From Atrina japonica (lineage: Eukaryota > Mollusca > Bivalvia > Pterioida > Pinnidae): DNA of 64,000 bases. The DNA lies in contig BROG01000476.1 of assembly GCA_030159075.1 (NCBI GenBank), forward strand, positions 513,988-577,987. The letters are read 5' to 3'. The position numbers were made by a program, and so were the translations under genes. Positions 47,346-58,774 of this stretch are shown here, piece after piece. Positions within the stretch are counted from its first letter, which is position 1. Each line of letters opens with the position of its first letter. A model generated the notes under the pieces. That model was not told where the DNA came from and did not search any database. It worked only from the letters and a program-made list of their open reading frames with translations.

Positions 47346-47640
47346 GAAGTTCCCATCTAAAGTGACTTTGTTAAAAACTTTGTTCGATTTGTGTGCTCCT
47401 TTCGTAAAATTGTCGTTTTTAAATAATGTAATAATATTTTTCTGGTAATGAATTTTAATCAAGGATGCACTTATATATTTTGCAGTGTTTTATTAGCTCA
47501 CCTGTACAATGTCCTTCGTCCTCTGTGTGTTAATGTTTTCATTAAAATGACTTCTGAAGAACCAGGAGTCAAATTTCAAATAAATTGACAGGTGCCATAA
47601 ACGAGTCTTTAGCAGGTACTTCAAATGATATAGAGCATGT
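47345..47640 (+). repeat. Dispersed repeat also at 17637-17995, copy 1
   Basis: TCGTAAAATTGTCGTTTTTA, GAATTTTAATCAAGGATG and GTCCTTCGTCCTCTGTGTGT are shared with the earlier copy in the same order. Confidence 0.75.
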
Positions 47641-47650
47641 ATTTAAACAA

Positions 47651-47812
47651 GTTTAAGGCCCGCGGGAACCAAAGCTGACTTTGTGAGAAAGTTTTCTAGT
47701 TTACTTGCGGACGATCTTCTCCAGGGTAAATTGTAACCGAATTTCCTCCACCATCGTTAGATACTGTCCGGTATCATAACTAAAAAGTTTTGAGAGTTGC
47801 GTAAAACGCTAA
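47651..47812 (+). mobile_element. SINE family 2, head deleted, copy 1
   Basis: Begins GTTTAAGGCCCGCGGGAACC and runs to GTTGCGTAAAACGC. The tRNA-like head present in copy 2 (58102-58171) is missing through a 141-bp deletion or assembly gap. Confidence 0.8.
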
Positions 47813-47814
47813 TT

Positions 47815-48200
47815 AACTTTGGTATTATGTTTATAATATTTGTAACCACTAGGTCGTTGCCACTGCTGGTGGACCGCGAGGTCCCCGAGGGTATACATAA
47901 ACCTAGAACCTGGTATTTCGATACCAGCTATTCATCTTATACTAAATCAATATTTCGCACTGATAACAACATTTAAATTCGAAAATTTTTCTAATGCTAA
48001 GATAGTCATTATGTTTACAGTGGTTCCTCTTAGACGGATTTCCCGGCTATACTTTTAGAGATATTATTTGGCCTTATATATACCACTTTATCTTTTAATA
48101 AATACACACATACATTTCAAACTGAAGCTCAATTGATGAATCTAATTGACAGAAATGATATCGTCTTGAGCATTATAACTTTGGTATTATGTTTATAATA
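47815..48200 (+). mobile_element. Retrozyme-like element, second locus, copy 1
   Basis: Starts AACTTTGGTATTATGTTTAT, has CACTAGGTCGTTGCCACTGC, CCCCGAGGGTATACATAAAC and TACCACTTTATC, and ends with a hammerhead-type motif at 48127-48171 (core reads TTGATGA) followed by the same ATTATAACTTTGGTATTATG. Confidence 0.62.
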
Positions 48201-48261
48201 TTCAACAAGTACAGGTACAATGAAAGAAATTGAAAAAGTGGCGTTGTATTGAAAACTATGA

Positions 48262-48846
48262 AAATCAGGTATTGACACACATCGCTGCCGAATACACATA
48301 TGTATAAAACTCACAGATATCATAACTAGTATCATCATACCTCTATACTGGATCCTTAATCCATATTGGACAAACGCATTCATGTCACCTCTGGTTAGTC
48401 CGAGTTTAAGCCCCGCTGGAGCCAAATCTGGCTTTGTGCGGAAATTTGTCAGTTTCATTGCGGACGATCTTTTCCGGGGTAAATTGTTACCGAATTTCCT
48501 CCACCATCGTTAGATATTGAATATGTTTTTTCATTATTATTAAATGCAATGGTATTGTAAGATACGCATTTAGCGTTGTATTGTAAACTACATGAAAATC
48601 GGGTACGATTCAAGTACAGGTACAGTGAAATAAATTGTAAAATTTTTCACACAAGACTGAATGCGTTTTTTTTTAAAATAATTATTAAATGCAAGTGGTA
48701 TTGTAAAATACGCATGTGGCGAAAATCAGGTATTGACACACATCGCTGCCGAATACACATATGTATAAAACTCACAGATATCATAACTAGTATCATCATA
48801 CCTCTATGCTAGATTCTTAATCCTTATTGGACAAACGCATTCACGT
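48262..48846. repeat. Internal direct duplication, copy 1
   Basis: GAAAATCAGGTATTGACACA through TATTGGACAAACGCATTCA occurs near 48258-48382 and again near 48720-48843. Between them is a SINE family 2 fragment (about 48385-48525). Confidence 0.85.
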
Positions 48847-48849
48847 GAC

Positions 48850-49985
48850 CACACTCCATTTTTCCCTGTCATATTTCCTCTCATCACGAACACACTTAGA
48901 GTTATCGTTCTTGATAGAATCATTTTCAGATCATCAAAATGAATATTTTTTCATAAATGTATTGAAAAATGTTGTTTTCAATAAAATATTCTTGAAGATT
49001 TAATGGTAAGTTGTTTTACTTTTTTGAGTTTTTCATATTTGTATATTTAACAATTTATTCCCCTTGTATGAGGGAAATATGAAAATTGTTCACTAAGCTA
49101 ATCATATTTATCCAACCTATAATAGTTGCACGTCGATATGTACATACATGTATATAGATCCCCAACGATTCATATACACGATGTCGATGTGTTTATAAAT
49201 ATTCTTCTAAATTTCATGAAATTTGAGTTAGTGTCTTCAGATATGTAAATCACTTTATTCTCATCAAGTTTACAATATATGAAACTTTATCACGTTTTGT
49301 CTTAGACATACAAATAGAAAGACACACCATAAATACTTTAAACCCAGAGGCATCTACGTGTTAGATTACAATACAAAACAATTCGCTGGGTAAGGAGTAC
49401 TTTGTGAAACCAAGACACCACGGATTAATATCTCAATATACATCGTAACGTCACATTATATTTTGTTTAATTCGGTTTGTGGAATTTAAGATTGTGTAAT
49501 CGATCCTGAGTTACACTGTCAGAAAGATATAATACATGATACCATAAATATAACTATTCGAAGCACCTGAAAGGTAAATGTCAAAAACTGTGGACAAACA
49601 TTGCCAGGCGTACAATATTATCAACAATAATAGCCCTATAAATACATACAGAGGTCGTATGACTTTTTTATTTAACACATAAATAGGAACAGATATATAA
49701 AGGTAAGATAAATTGTAACATATTTAGAAACTCTGCGAGTCAGGATTAAATCATAGCAGGCGTGAAAGGACGTATGCACATACGTATGAGCAACAATGCA
49801 TGAAATAAGAGCAAGACAAAAAGGTTTACATGAAATATTCATATTTTAGAAAAAAAAACAATATTAGTACAGTTTTGGCAGAATTTACCGATTTATGTTG
49901 GTAGACCTATTTTATGACAACACTAATACATAACAATCATAGAATAATGTGTTCTAAGTGAGTCATTCTTCATCTCCAAACGACG
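48850..49985. other. Right part of unit 1, no gene seen
   Basis: AT-rich sequence without coding or repeat features that I can name. Its counterpart in unit 2 is 59370-60493. Confidence 0.6.
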
Positions 49986-50645
49986 CATAAAAATTATTTC
50001 AGCAGGTAAATCGTGTATGATATAAATAAACTCAATTACAATGTAAGCATATTTTGATAGTCAAGGTTGTAGTTAACTCAACAATAACAAAAACAACGTG
50101 ATTGCGTACTGGAAAAGTGAAGGCCAGTGTTACCTGGCTAATGCTTGTCTTATTAATGTTTCAATGAGTACGACGTGGCCACATGCAGGTTTGGCGTTAT
50201 AATGGGTCTGACCAAAATCAGGTGGTAAGCAGGTACGGCGTTACATTGTCACTGAGCAAAAACAATTGTTATATATATTCTATAATCGACAAGTCACGGA
50301 TATCAAAACTTGAGGTTTTTTCCACTGCAGTTAAGACTCAAAGTTCTCTCATAGCAGGTCACATTGACATATGCTGTAGATGATTTGGTTTAGAATAAGT
50401 TCACCACGAGTCTGGTCACTATCACAACTAATTTACATACAATTGTCATCTACATATTACATATGGTCAAATCCGTTTCGACTTTAGTGTATACCAGTGG
50501 TCGTCGATATAATAAAACTTGTTTGCAATTACCATGTTTCATTAATGGGAATGTTATGGTTATTGTTAGAAAGCAGTTGTTGAATTGTTTACTGATTGCT
50601 ACGAGGAGTTATCCCTCATTTATTATGATTTGGATTTGATTTTGA

Positions 50646-51010
50646 ACTCACGTAATCAGTCGCTGGGGGACCCCATTCCTCCTACGGACTCGACTGATCA
50701 GTCGGAAGGGGAACTACAGTCCTCCTGAATACTCACGTGACCAGTCGCTGGGGGGTGAAAATCTTTCTATGGACTAAAGTGACCAGTCGGAAGGGGAACT
50801 CTAATCCTCCTGTACACTCACGTGGCCAGTCGCTGGGGGTCCCAATTCCATAAGGACTCGACTGTCCAGTCGGAAGGGGTAACTACAGTCCTCCTGTACA
50901 CTCACGTAGCCAGTCGCTGGGGGATGAAAATCTTTCTATGGACTAAAGTGACCAGTCAGAAGGAGAACTCCAATCCTTCTGTACACTCACGTGTCCAGTC
51001 GGTTTGGAAA
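50646..51010. repeat. GC-richer minisatellite, copy 2
   Basis: Counterpart of 40318-40690, a few bases shorter, with the same CCAGTCGCTGGGGG and CCAGTCGGAAGGGG blocks. Confidence 0.88.
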
Positions 51011-51236
51011 CTCCAATCTTCCAGACACTTGATATCACCTCTGTATTTCCAGATGTCCTTGTTTTTGCAGTCATATTTGTATGTTGCTACCTGGTTTCCT
51101 AACGGTAATATATACTGGTGTAGTATTTTACAAAATAATAAATGACATTTTATATATTTCAATTACTTCAGAGACTTTGTCAAAATGTTGTGATATGATT
51201 TTCAGATACATCTTTTTGTCCTCGTATGTTTTACAG

Positions 51237-53364
51237 GACCCTTTGTCAGTCTGATCATTAACAGATGGAGCTGTAGGACAGCGACAAGTTTAGGCGGCTT
51301 CTTACTGTTTATTGGTATGAGCACTAGTTTTTTCGTCGAGCAGTCTTACGGCCTACTCATAACGTACGGCATAATTTCAGGTAAGTTCAATAAACTTTTA
51401 AAGTAACATGAGCCGTCGTCGACGGCATTTTAGGGAAATTGTCAAATAAACACCAATTTGGTTACAATAAAAACTATACCCTGAGCACGAAATATCTGTA
51501 TTTATCGTGTTCTAAACCGGCGGACACAAATTTTCATTTAATAATTATGCATGGATTAATTAATATTGTAATGAAATAGAATATCTCTCTGACGTAATCA
51601 TAGTATACAAATGACCTCTAGGTCAAATACTCAGACAACATCTACAACATATTTGTCGACGCTACATTCCCTATTCACATATAGCAATTATCCTTTACAT
51701 GGATTTGGAATTTTTTCAACAAGAATTTTACTACTTAGATTATTAAACAATAACAAAAAGAGATATACACAGGCATCACAATTCTTAAATTCCTGTTGAG
51801 TTGCCTTTTCGTTGGCGGTTGTTGAGACGTCTGTTCCAATTGTGACGAGGATACACTCCTCACGTGTTTCATTGGACTTGACTGTGGACTCACGGCGGGT
51901 GTGACCGTCGACAGGGGATGCTTACTCCTCCATGGCACCTGATCCCACCTCTTGGTTTCCAGAGGTCCGTGTTTGTCCAATTTTACCGGATTTGTATCTA
52001 TGTCCTGGACATTCTATTGATTTATACTTTGGTATCTGAGATTTTTATATATTTTATGAAAATTGCTTGAGAAACCTAGGTTTGGCACATTTTCTATTGC
52101 AATTCATTAACTCAATCTTACTATTTGTATAATAAATACCACATTGGACATAACCTTATCTTCACAAAATATATAGAAATATGATTTTTTTTTATTCCTA
52201 TGTATAAATCTTATTTCATATTATACATTAATATTCACCCTTCGATACCAGGTTATTTTCAAATCGCATGTTTCCTTGACTCTTAGTAAATTAGGCACAA
52301 ATGACCAGAAGTCAATTTCGATGGTCAGAGATATGGGATAAAAATACATAAAATATGCAAGTAAAAATCTGCACAGACGACAGCTGCATTGCATTGATAT
52401 GCAAGTAAGCTTATGAATAAGAAAAAGTTACCCATATGGGCAGAAAATATTACCATTTTTAAATAATTGAGCAAAATATATTTCTAGCCAATATCATTAT
52501 GATAATGCAATTGTATGTGTAAATTGCACCTGAAATTTAGAAATTATACTAATTAGCAGTAACCTGTATTATTTCAGGTACTGGACTCAGTTTTGCTGCA
52601 ATTCCTCCAGTAATAGTTGTTGGGTACTCATTTGACAAATACAGAGGAATAGCAATTGGTTTCTGTGTTGCTGGTGCTGGTTTAGGGATGTTTGCAAGTG
52701 GACCGTTCGTAAATTATCTGATAGACCTATATGGTTTACGGGGTGCTTATCTTATGTTCGGAGCTGTTGCATCAAATATTATATTGATGGGTGCACTCAT
52801 GAGACCCTCGGAGCTAGAGCTAATGTTTAAATCCAAAGTTCGTACAAAGGCGTTGTCTCCTGAAAGAATCGACAAAAAGGGAATTCTATCTTGCATTGAT
52901 ATTACAGTTTTTAAAAACAAAACATTCGTTTTGATAATGCTTTGTTTTACTGTTTGGAATATTTCTTACGCAATCATTCTTATTCATCTGCCATTTTATT
53001 CTGTGACACAAGGATTCACAAGTGGCCCAAGCCGCTGTATTGGTCACAATGGTAGGATTAGGTAGCACAATTAATCGATTCCTGACCGGAATAGCATTAG
53101 GACCAAACGGGATTGATCCCTTGTTACTTTACACAGGATTTTTAGGTGTCGCTGGAGTTTTGACAGTCACATTTCCTTTCTATTCCACAATATATATCGG
53201 CCAAATGTTTTATTCATTTGCTGTTGGAATTTATACTGGCGGACTAAACTGTTTGATCAATCCTCTAGCGGTGGAATTAATGGGTGTTGAACAACTTTCG
53301 TTATCGGTTGGGCTGATATTTTTCGTGTGTGGAATTGGGTATCTTGTCGGCCCCGTAGTAGCTG
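51237..53364 (+). CDS. SLC16: Transporter exons 2-3, copy 2 (no exon 1)
   Basis: Exon 2 at 51237-51380 (144 nt, intact; RTAT instead of RIAT) and exon 3 at 52578-53364 (787 nt). Exon 3 is in frame where copy 1 is broken (MFASGPFVNYLIDLYGLRGA) but has one extra G near 53024 (AGTGGCCCAAG for AGTGCCCAAG), which shifts the frame after QGFTS. No exon 1 or start codon lies between the end of copy 1 and this point, so as assembled this copy can only be expressed by splicing from the exon at 37379 or from an unseen promoter. Confidence 0.82.
51780..52045 (+). repeat. GGTCGACAGG dispersed repeat, copy 2
   Basis: Counterpart of 41455-41715 in intron 2 of the second copy, with single-base losses such as GACCGTCGACAGGG. 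Confidence 0.9.
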
Positions 53365-53439
53365 GTAAGTAGTCATCTATGTAAAAGAGAAAACTTCAAT
53401 ATACCAACTAGTGGTTGTGGCAATTATCCACGACAACGA

Positions 53440-53460
53440 TTGTTATTATTATCATTATTA

Positions 53461-53497
<37 letters not shown>
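53440..53497. repeat. (ATT)n microsatellite, copy 2
   Basis: TTATTATTATTATTATTATT run, longer than in copy 1. Confidence 0.95.
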
Positions 53498-53498
<1 letters not shown>

Positions 53499-53893
53499 AC
53501 TTAAACAAACGCTTGAATTCATTGTAACGAGAATGCATTTCACTTTGACAAAGTTCCTTGAAACGCTTACAGAATGGCGAATCTTAAAAATCTTTATCAA
53601 AAACCTCAAAGAATTATCAATTCAGAGCTATGTTTCAACGATATTTCAACGAGTTGTCTTATTGTTGTCTGTTCTTTCAGTTTTAATATGCTGGTTGGGT
53701 TCTGTATGAGTTGCAATAGCCATAAGAGACATTGAAAGGTGGTTGTCCATTTCTGCAGGAGGGATATTACGTATAACTGAAGTTTATTAATGTATTTTCA
53801 TCAATCCTGTTTTAATACACATTCTAGAAGACAGAATGATTCATGCATTATTTAACAGTACAATAATAAGTTAACATCTTTTGTGTATTTTAG

Positions 53894-53944
53894 GCTTAAT
53901 AGTAGATAATGGCGGAGCATATGAAACTGGATTCTACATCTCGG
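53894..53944 (+). CDS. SLC16: Transporter exon 4, copy 2 (intact)
   Basis: A 51-nt phase 1-1 exon between TTTTAG and GTAAGT, encoding LIVDNGGAYETGFYIS with Gly on both split codons. It serves as the reference for the two bases missing in copy 1. Confidence 0.85.
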
Positions 53945-54075
53945 GTAAGTTTTGAAATATTTAACCTCGCTATTGACATAAAATAGTTGTATTGCAGCAA
54001 TTTTGACATGTTTCACGTTGATATCAACATGTAATTCACTACATACGCTTAGTATTTTGTTTTAATTTGCATACT

Positions 54076-54322
54076 TAGGGGCCGAGTGGTTATTATAACC
54101 TCGCACTTTAAACCAACCATGAAGACTCGTCTAGTCACCTTAGGTTCGAGTCCTACTGGAACCTAAGCTGATTTTGTGATAAAGTATGCCATTTTATTTG
54201 CGAAAGACTGATGCTCTATTCCCGGGTATATTCTAACCGGGTTCTCATCCAATTTTTAAAATTGGTCGCAGTCATATGGCTGAAACATTGGTTAGTGTGG
54301 TATGAAACACCATGGCAACAAC
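54076..54322 (+). mobile_element. SINE family 2, intron 4 of copy 2
   Basis: Counterpart of 43752-43996 with the same box A and box B. Confidence 0.85.
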
Positions 54323-54573
54323 CAAAATAAGGTGTTTACATTACACTTATATGATGGCGAAAATGTGTAATGGTAAAGGCTTCTTTGTAAAGCGACAAAG
54401 TGCCACACATACTCGACTTTGGATTTAGGCATGCTTCTACCCGCGTTCTCTAATCCAGTCAAAATATTTGATTCAGATTGTTAAATGAATTTGAAAAAGA
54501 AAAATACATGCATATAGTGTTGTTTAGTCAACTTCCTGATATATGCAGATGTACACATACATTTTGAATTGGA

Positions 54574-54960
54574 GCTGAACTGGTGAAGTCTAATTGACAG
54601 AAACAATCGTCTTGAGCATTATAACTTTGGTATTATGTTTATAATATTTATAATCACTAGGTCGTTGCCACTGCTGGTGGACCGTTTGAGTCCCCGAGGG
54701 TATACACAAACCTAGCACCTGGTGCCAGCTGATAATCTTATACTAAAGTAATATTTGGCACTGATAACAACATTTAAAGTGGTTACTCTTAGACGGATTT
54801 CGGCTATACTTTTAGATTTATTATTTGTCCTTGCGTGATACCACTTTCTCTTTAGAAAATACACATACATTTTGAATTGCAGCTCAACTGATGAAGTCTA
54901 ATTGAGAGAAACGATCGTCTTGTGCATTATAACTTTGGTATTATGTTTATAATATTTTAT
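54574..54960 (+). mobile_element. Retrozyme-like element with two hammerhead motifs, copy 2
   Basis: Motifs at 54574-54617 (CTGGTGA core) and 54882-54925 (CTGATGA core, GAAA, palindromic ACGATCGT). The spacing between them is again 308 bp, so the unit is length-conserved between the copies. Confidence 0.65.
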
Positions 54961-55025
54961 ATGTAACGACTACTTATCATATAAAATGTATAATGCCAAT
55001 TCCATTATACCAGGTAATAACTATA

Positions 55026-55506
55026 TACACAAATCTAATTAAAAACCGATCTATAATCGCTCCCGTTTTCTGATATGTAACGTATAGGATCTAATGCAAT
55101 CCGCTATGCGGTCACGTGCGGATGACCTCGTAGGTGTGTCATTTTCGACCAATGAAAAAACGATTTACATAATCTTGTAATCGATCAAAATTGCAAAGAG
55201 ATGTAAATATTTATAACATTATAAACAACACTGAACACACAAAATGCGATAGTACAGAATTACATTGATAACCCTGGATGGATTCGAATCATAAAAGATT
55301 TTTGCGGACTGACGGTGTTTTCTTTGTTATACAATAAATAACATATCTTATGCCATTGATTTTTTATAGTCGCATTTTTATTGGTCGAATATCACACAAA
55401 TACGAGAGGTCACACGCACGTGACCCCATAGCGGTTTGCGTTAGATCATCTACGCGATACATCAGAAAACCGGAGCGGTGAGAGATCGGCTTTTAATTAG
55501 ATTGCT
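55026..55506. mobile_element. 480-bp MITE, intron 4 of copy 2
   Basis: Counterpart of 44705-45184 with the same terminal inverted repeats. It lacks about 14 bp in the centre (CATAAAAGATTTTTGCGG). Confidence 0.88.
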
Positions 55507-55565
55507 ATATACACCAAATATATGATTTAATTAATTAGTCATTTTCAGAATTCACTACATTTCAG

Positions 55566-55786
55566 GTGTATGTTTTATCGTTTCCTGTTTTATTGCGCTG
55601 TTATCATCAATATGGAGAAACGAAGGTAAAGATAAAATTAATGAATCAAAATTAGAGTTAAATGAAACTCGTTTCCTTTCGGATTCCGCCTACCTATCGA
55701 AATCTTTGAATATTGTATACGACGAACAGCAAATTTTAAGAAAACAGTATGACAAGTATAAGCTAGTCATGAAAAATAAGTGTTAA
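55566..55786 (+). CDS. SLC16: Transporter exon 5, copy 2 (early stop)
   Basis: Same acceptor and last helix as copy 1. Extra A residues (AGAAAACAG, TATAAGC, GAAAAATAAG) give a tail ending KYKLVMKNKC and TAA at 55784-55786, instead of the longer tail of copy 1. Further insertions follow (AATAATTTTG, CAAAACAG). Confidence 0.7.
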
Positions 55787-56875
55787 AAGTAAGTATGAAC
55801 AGCTTGTTAGTATCAAAACAAAATACACTTGGCAGTCAGGAGAGTTTTTCTGGCAGGAAAACGAATAATTTTGAAGAATCTCGATAACCGACCAAAATCT
55901 TTGCATCGAACACGGGCAAAACAGTGAAGACAAGAACGGTCATATTCCTGAGAAAATTCCATTACGCTGCCAAGATATAACGGAGAGATAGGTTAGGAGT
56001 TGTGTACAGCATTAGTTATGTCAGTGATTATAAGGTAGTTTTTCATGTATGAATAAATGAGGTTTCTACGTCTGGCATGTTTTCCTCCATGTGACCGGGT
56101 AGACTATGAGGAGTATTCTAATTGTTTTTAAGAATGTTACTACTTAACATTCAAAATATAATGATAAATGTGTCATAAGCTGTAAAGCTCTAGATAATCA
56201 TTCTGCCATTATAGATATATGATAGAACTCGCGGTATCTTTTTTGTTTAAAATTCTTTTACCGGTAAAATCAGTGATGAATACATCCAATAATAGTAGTT
56301 ATATAATTATAAATAGCATTAGAGCATGTATACCTAAAATTATTTTAAATTAAAAATCCAAGTGAATAGTGCGAATCAATGTCATTTTTCTAAATGAGTT
56401 ATCAATTTTACTTAAATTGTGCTCAAAGATATACATGAAGAAACATAATCATGTACCTATGATATATTCCTATATATTCATTTTCATAGTTTACAGACGA
56501 GCCTCACAAACCAAATCCTTATCCAGTAATCATGATCTACCATTGAGATTTCTTTATGGATGAATGGTCACAACTGTCTTCGTCTCTTTTCAACAAACTT
56601 TCGAATCTTGAATTTAATCCCACGGGAATTGAGTTGATTTAACGTGTTTTTCATCATATTAATACTGGTTGATAGCATTTAAATTGAAAACTTGTTAAAT
56701 GTGACATAAAATGCAACAGAGACCACGAAACATTTTTGTTGAAAAGGACTTCCGCCGTAAGATATTTGAAGTAACTAACACGGGGTAAATACCATTTCAA
56801 CATGCACTTTATGGAACAAACTATCAACACGCATATTCATCTTACGTTTTATAGTATTTAAACGTGTGTAGAATA

Positions 56876-57502
56876 TCAGTAATACAGTTAGGAGCAACAT
56901 AGAACAACTACCATATAGAACAACTACCATATATAGAAATCCAGATACGTCTAATAGTTGTGTGCTGTATCAGTAATACAGTTAGGTACAATATAGAACA
57001 ACTACCATATATAAAAATCCAGATACGTCTAATAGTTGTGTGCTGTATCAGTAATACAGTTAGGTACAATATAGAACAACTACCATATATAGAAATCCAG
57101 ATACGTCTAATAGTTGTGTGCTGTATCAGTAATACAGGTAGGTAAAACACAGAACAACTACCATATATAGAAATCCAGATACGTTTAGTAGTTGTGTGCT
57201 GTATCAGTAATACAGTTAGGTACAACATAGAACTACCATATATAGAAATCCAGATACGTCTAGTAGTTATGTGCTGTATCAGTAATACAGTTAGGTAAAA
57301 CATAGAACAACTAATATATATAGAAATCCAGATACGTCTAGTAGTTGTGTGCTGTATCAGTAATACAGTTAGGTACAACATAGAACTACCATATATAGAA
57401 ATCCAGATACGTCTAGTAGTTATGTGCTGTATCAGTAATACAGTTAGGTACAATATAGAACAACTACCATATATAGAAATCCAGAAACGTCTAGTAGTTG
57501 TA
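56876..57502. repeat. 78-bp minisatellite, copy 2
   Basis: Same unit as 46520-47147. The order of variant units differs between copies, showing unit-level gain or loss. The 181-aa minus-strand open frame is a product of the 78-bp period. Confidence 0.93.
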
Positions 57503-57514
57503 TGTTCTTCTTTT

Positions 57515-57735
57515 CTATTGATGTTTTTTCACTTATATGGTGGCGATCAGTTTTTACAGGGGTATCTATAATATTCGTAAACAGTTTTGTAGGTCTCAAT
57601 ATTTTCAAATACGTACATGTATACAAGCGTACATATCATGCAAACCTTACACACGAGCAATGTTTGTCTCCATGGTCGAGTGGTTTGCGCATTCTGCTTT
57701 AAATCATGATGTATTTCACTTCTAGTGAAGTTCCC
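57515..57735. repeat. SINE family 2 fragments, copy 2
   Basis: Counterpart of 47160-47345. It has about 26 extra bases (AAACCTTACACACGAGCAAT and following) before the box A-like CTCCATGGTCGAGTGGTT. Confidence 0.55.
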
Positions 57736-58101
57736 ATCTAAAGTGACTTTGTTAAAAACTTTGTTCGATTTGTGTGCTCCTTTCGTAAAATTGTCGTTTT
57801 TAAATAATGTAATAATATTTTTCTGGTAATGAATTTTAATCAAGGATGCACTTATATATTTGCAGTGTTTTATTAGCTCACCTGTACAATGTCCTTCGTC
57901 CTCTGTGTGTTAATGTTTTCATTAAAATGACTTCTGAAGAACCAGGAGTCAAATTTCAAATAAATTGACAGGTGCCATAAACGAGTCTTTAGCAGGTACT
58001 TCAAATGATATAGAGCATGTATTTAAACAAATGGATTTACATTTATGAAGACTTTGGATCATTTTACACAGAAAGAAATACTGTATGGTTTTATTAACTA
58101 A

Positions 58102-58332
58102 AACCTCTATGGGTGAGTGGTTAGAGCAACGCATTTTAAACAATAGAATCTGTCACCTCTGGTTAGCGCGAGTTTAAGGCCCGCGGGAACCAAAGCTGAC
58201 TTTGTGAGAAAGTTTTCTAGTTTACTTGCGGACGATCTTCTCCAGGGTAAATTGTAACCGAATTTCCTCCACCATCGTTAGATACTGTCCGGTATCATAA
58301 CTAAAAAGTTTTGAGAGTTGCGTAAAACGCTA
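58102..58332 (+). mobile_element. SINE family 2, full length, copy 2
   Basis: Head GGGTGAGTGGTTAGAGCAAC (box A), then a diverged box B (TTAGCGCGAGTTTAAGGCCC), body AAGCTGACTTTGTGAGAAAG, CTCCACCATCGTTAGATACT, end GTTGCGTAAAACGC. Unit 1 keeps only the part after the head. Confidence 0.85.
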
Positions 58333-58333
58333 A

Positions 58334-58720
58334 TTAACTTTGGTATTATGTTTATAATATTTGTAACCACTAGGTCGTTGCCACTGCTGGTGGACCGCGA
58401 GGTCCCCGAGGGTATACATAAACCTAGAACCTGGTATTTCGATACCAGCTATTCATCTTATACTAAATCAATATTTCGCACTGATAACAACATTTAAATT
58501 CGAAAATTTTCTAATGCTAAGATAGTCATTATGTTTACAGTGGTTCCTCTTAGACGGATTTCGGCTATACTTTTAGAGATATTATTTGGCCTTATATGAT
58601 ACCACTTTATCTTTAATAAATACACATACATTTCAAACTGAAGCTCAATTGATGAAGTCTAATTGACAGAAATGATATCGTCTTGAGCATTATAACTTTG
58701 GTATTATGTTTATAATATTC
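58334..58720 (+). mobile_element. Retrozyme-like element, second locus, copy 2
   Basis: Counterpart of 47815-48200, with the hammerhead-type motif at 58643-58688. The core reads TTGATGA, stem II GTC..GAC is intact, and the stem III segment contains GATATC. Confidence 0.62.
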
Positions 58721-58774
58721 AACAAGTACAGGTACAATGAAAGAAATTGAAAAAGTGGCGTTGTATTGAAAACT

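Larger units (their letters stand above)
39658..49988. repeat. 10.3-kb tandem direct duplication, unit 1
   Basis: From AAAAATTATTTCAGCAGG at 39658 to CTCCAAACGACGCAT at 49988. The next base begins the same AAAAATTATTTCAG again. The three breakpoint contexts share only CAT (39655-39657, 49986-49988, 60494-60496). The unit carries transporter exons 2-5, SINEs, a MITE, two hammerhead-bearing elements and a 78-bp minisatellite. Confidence 0.97.

Noticed and set aside
56908..57453. 181-aa and 130-aa minus-strand open frames (also 46553-46945)
   Set aside because: They arise from the 78-bp minisatellite, whose period is 26 codons.
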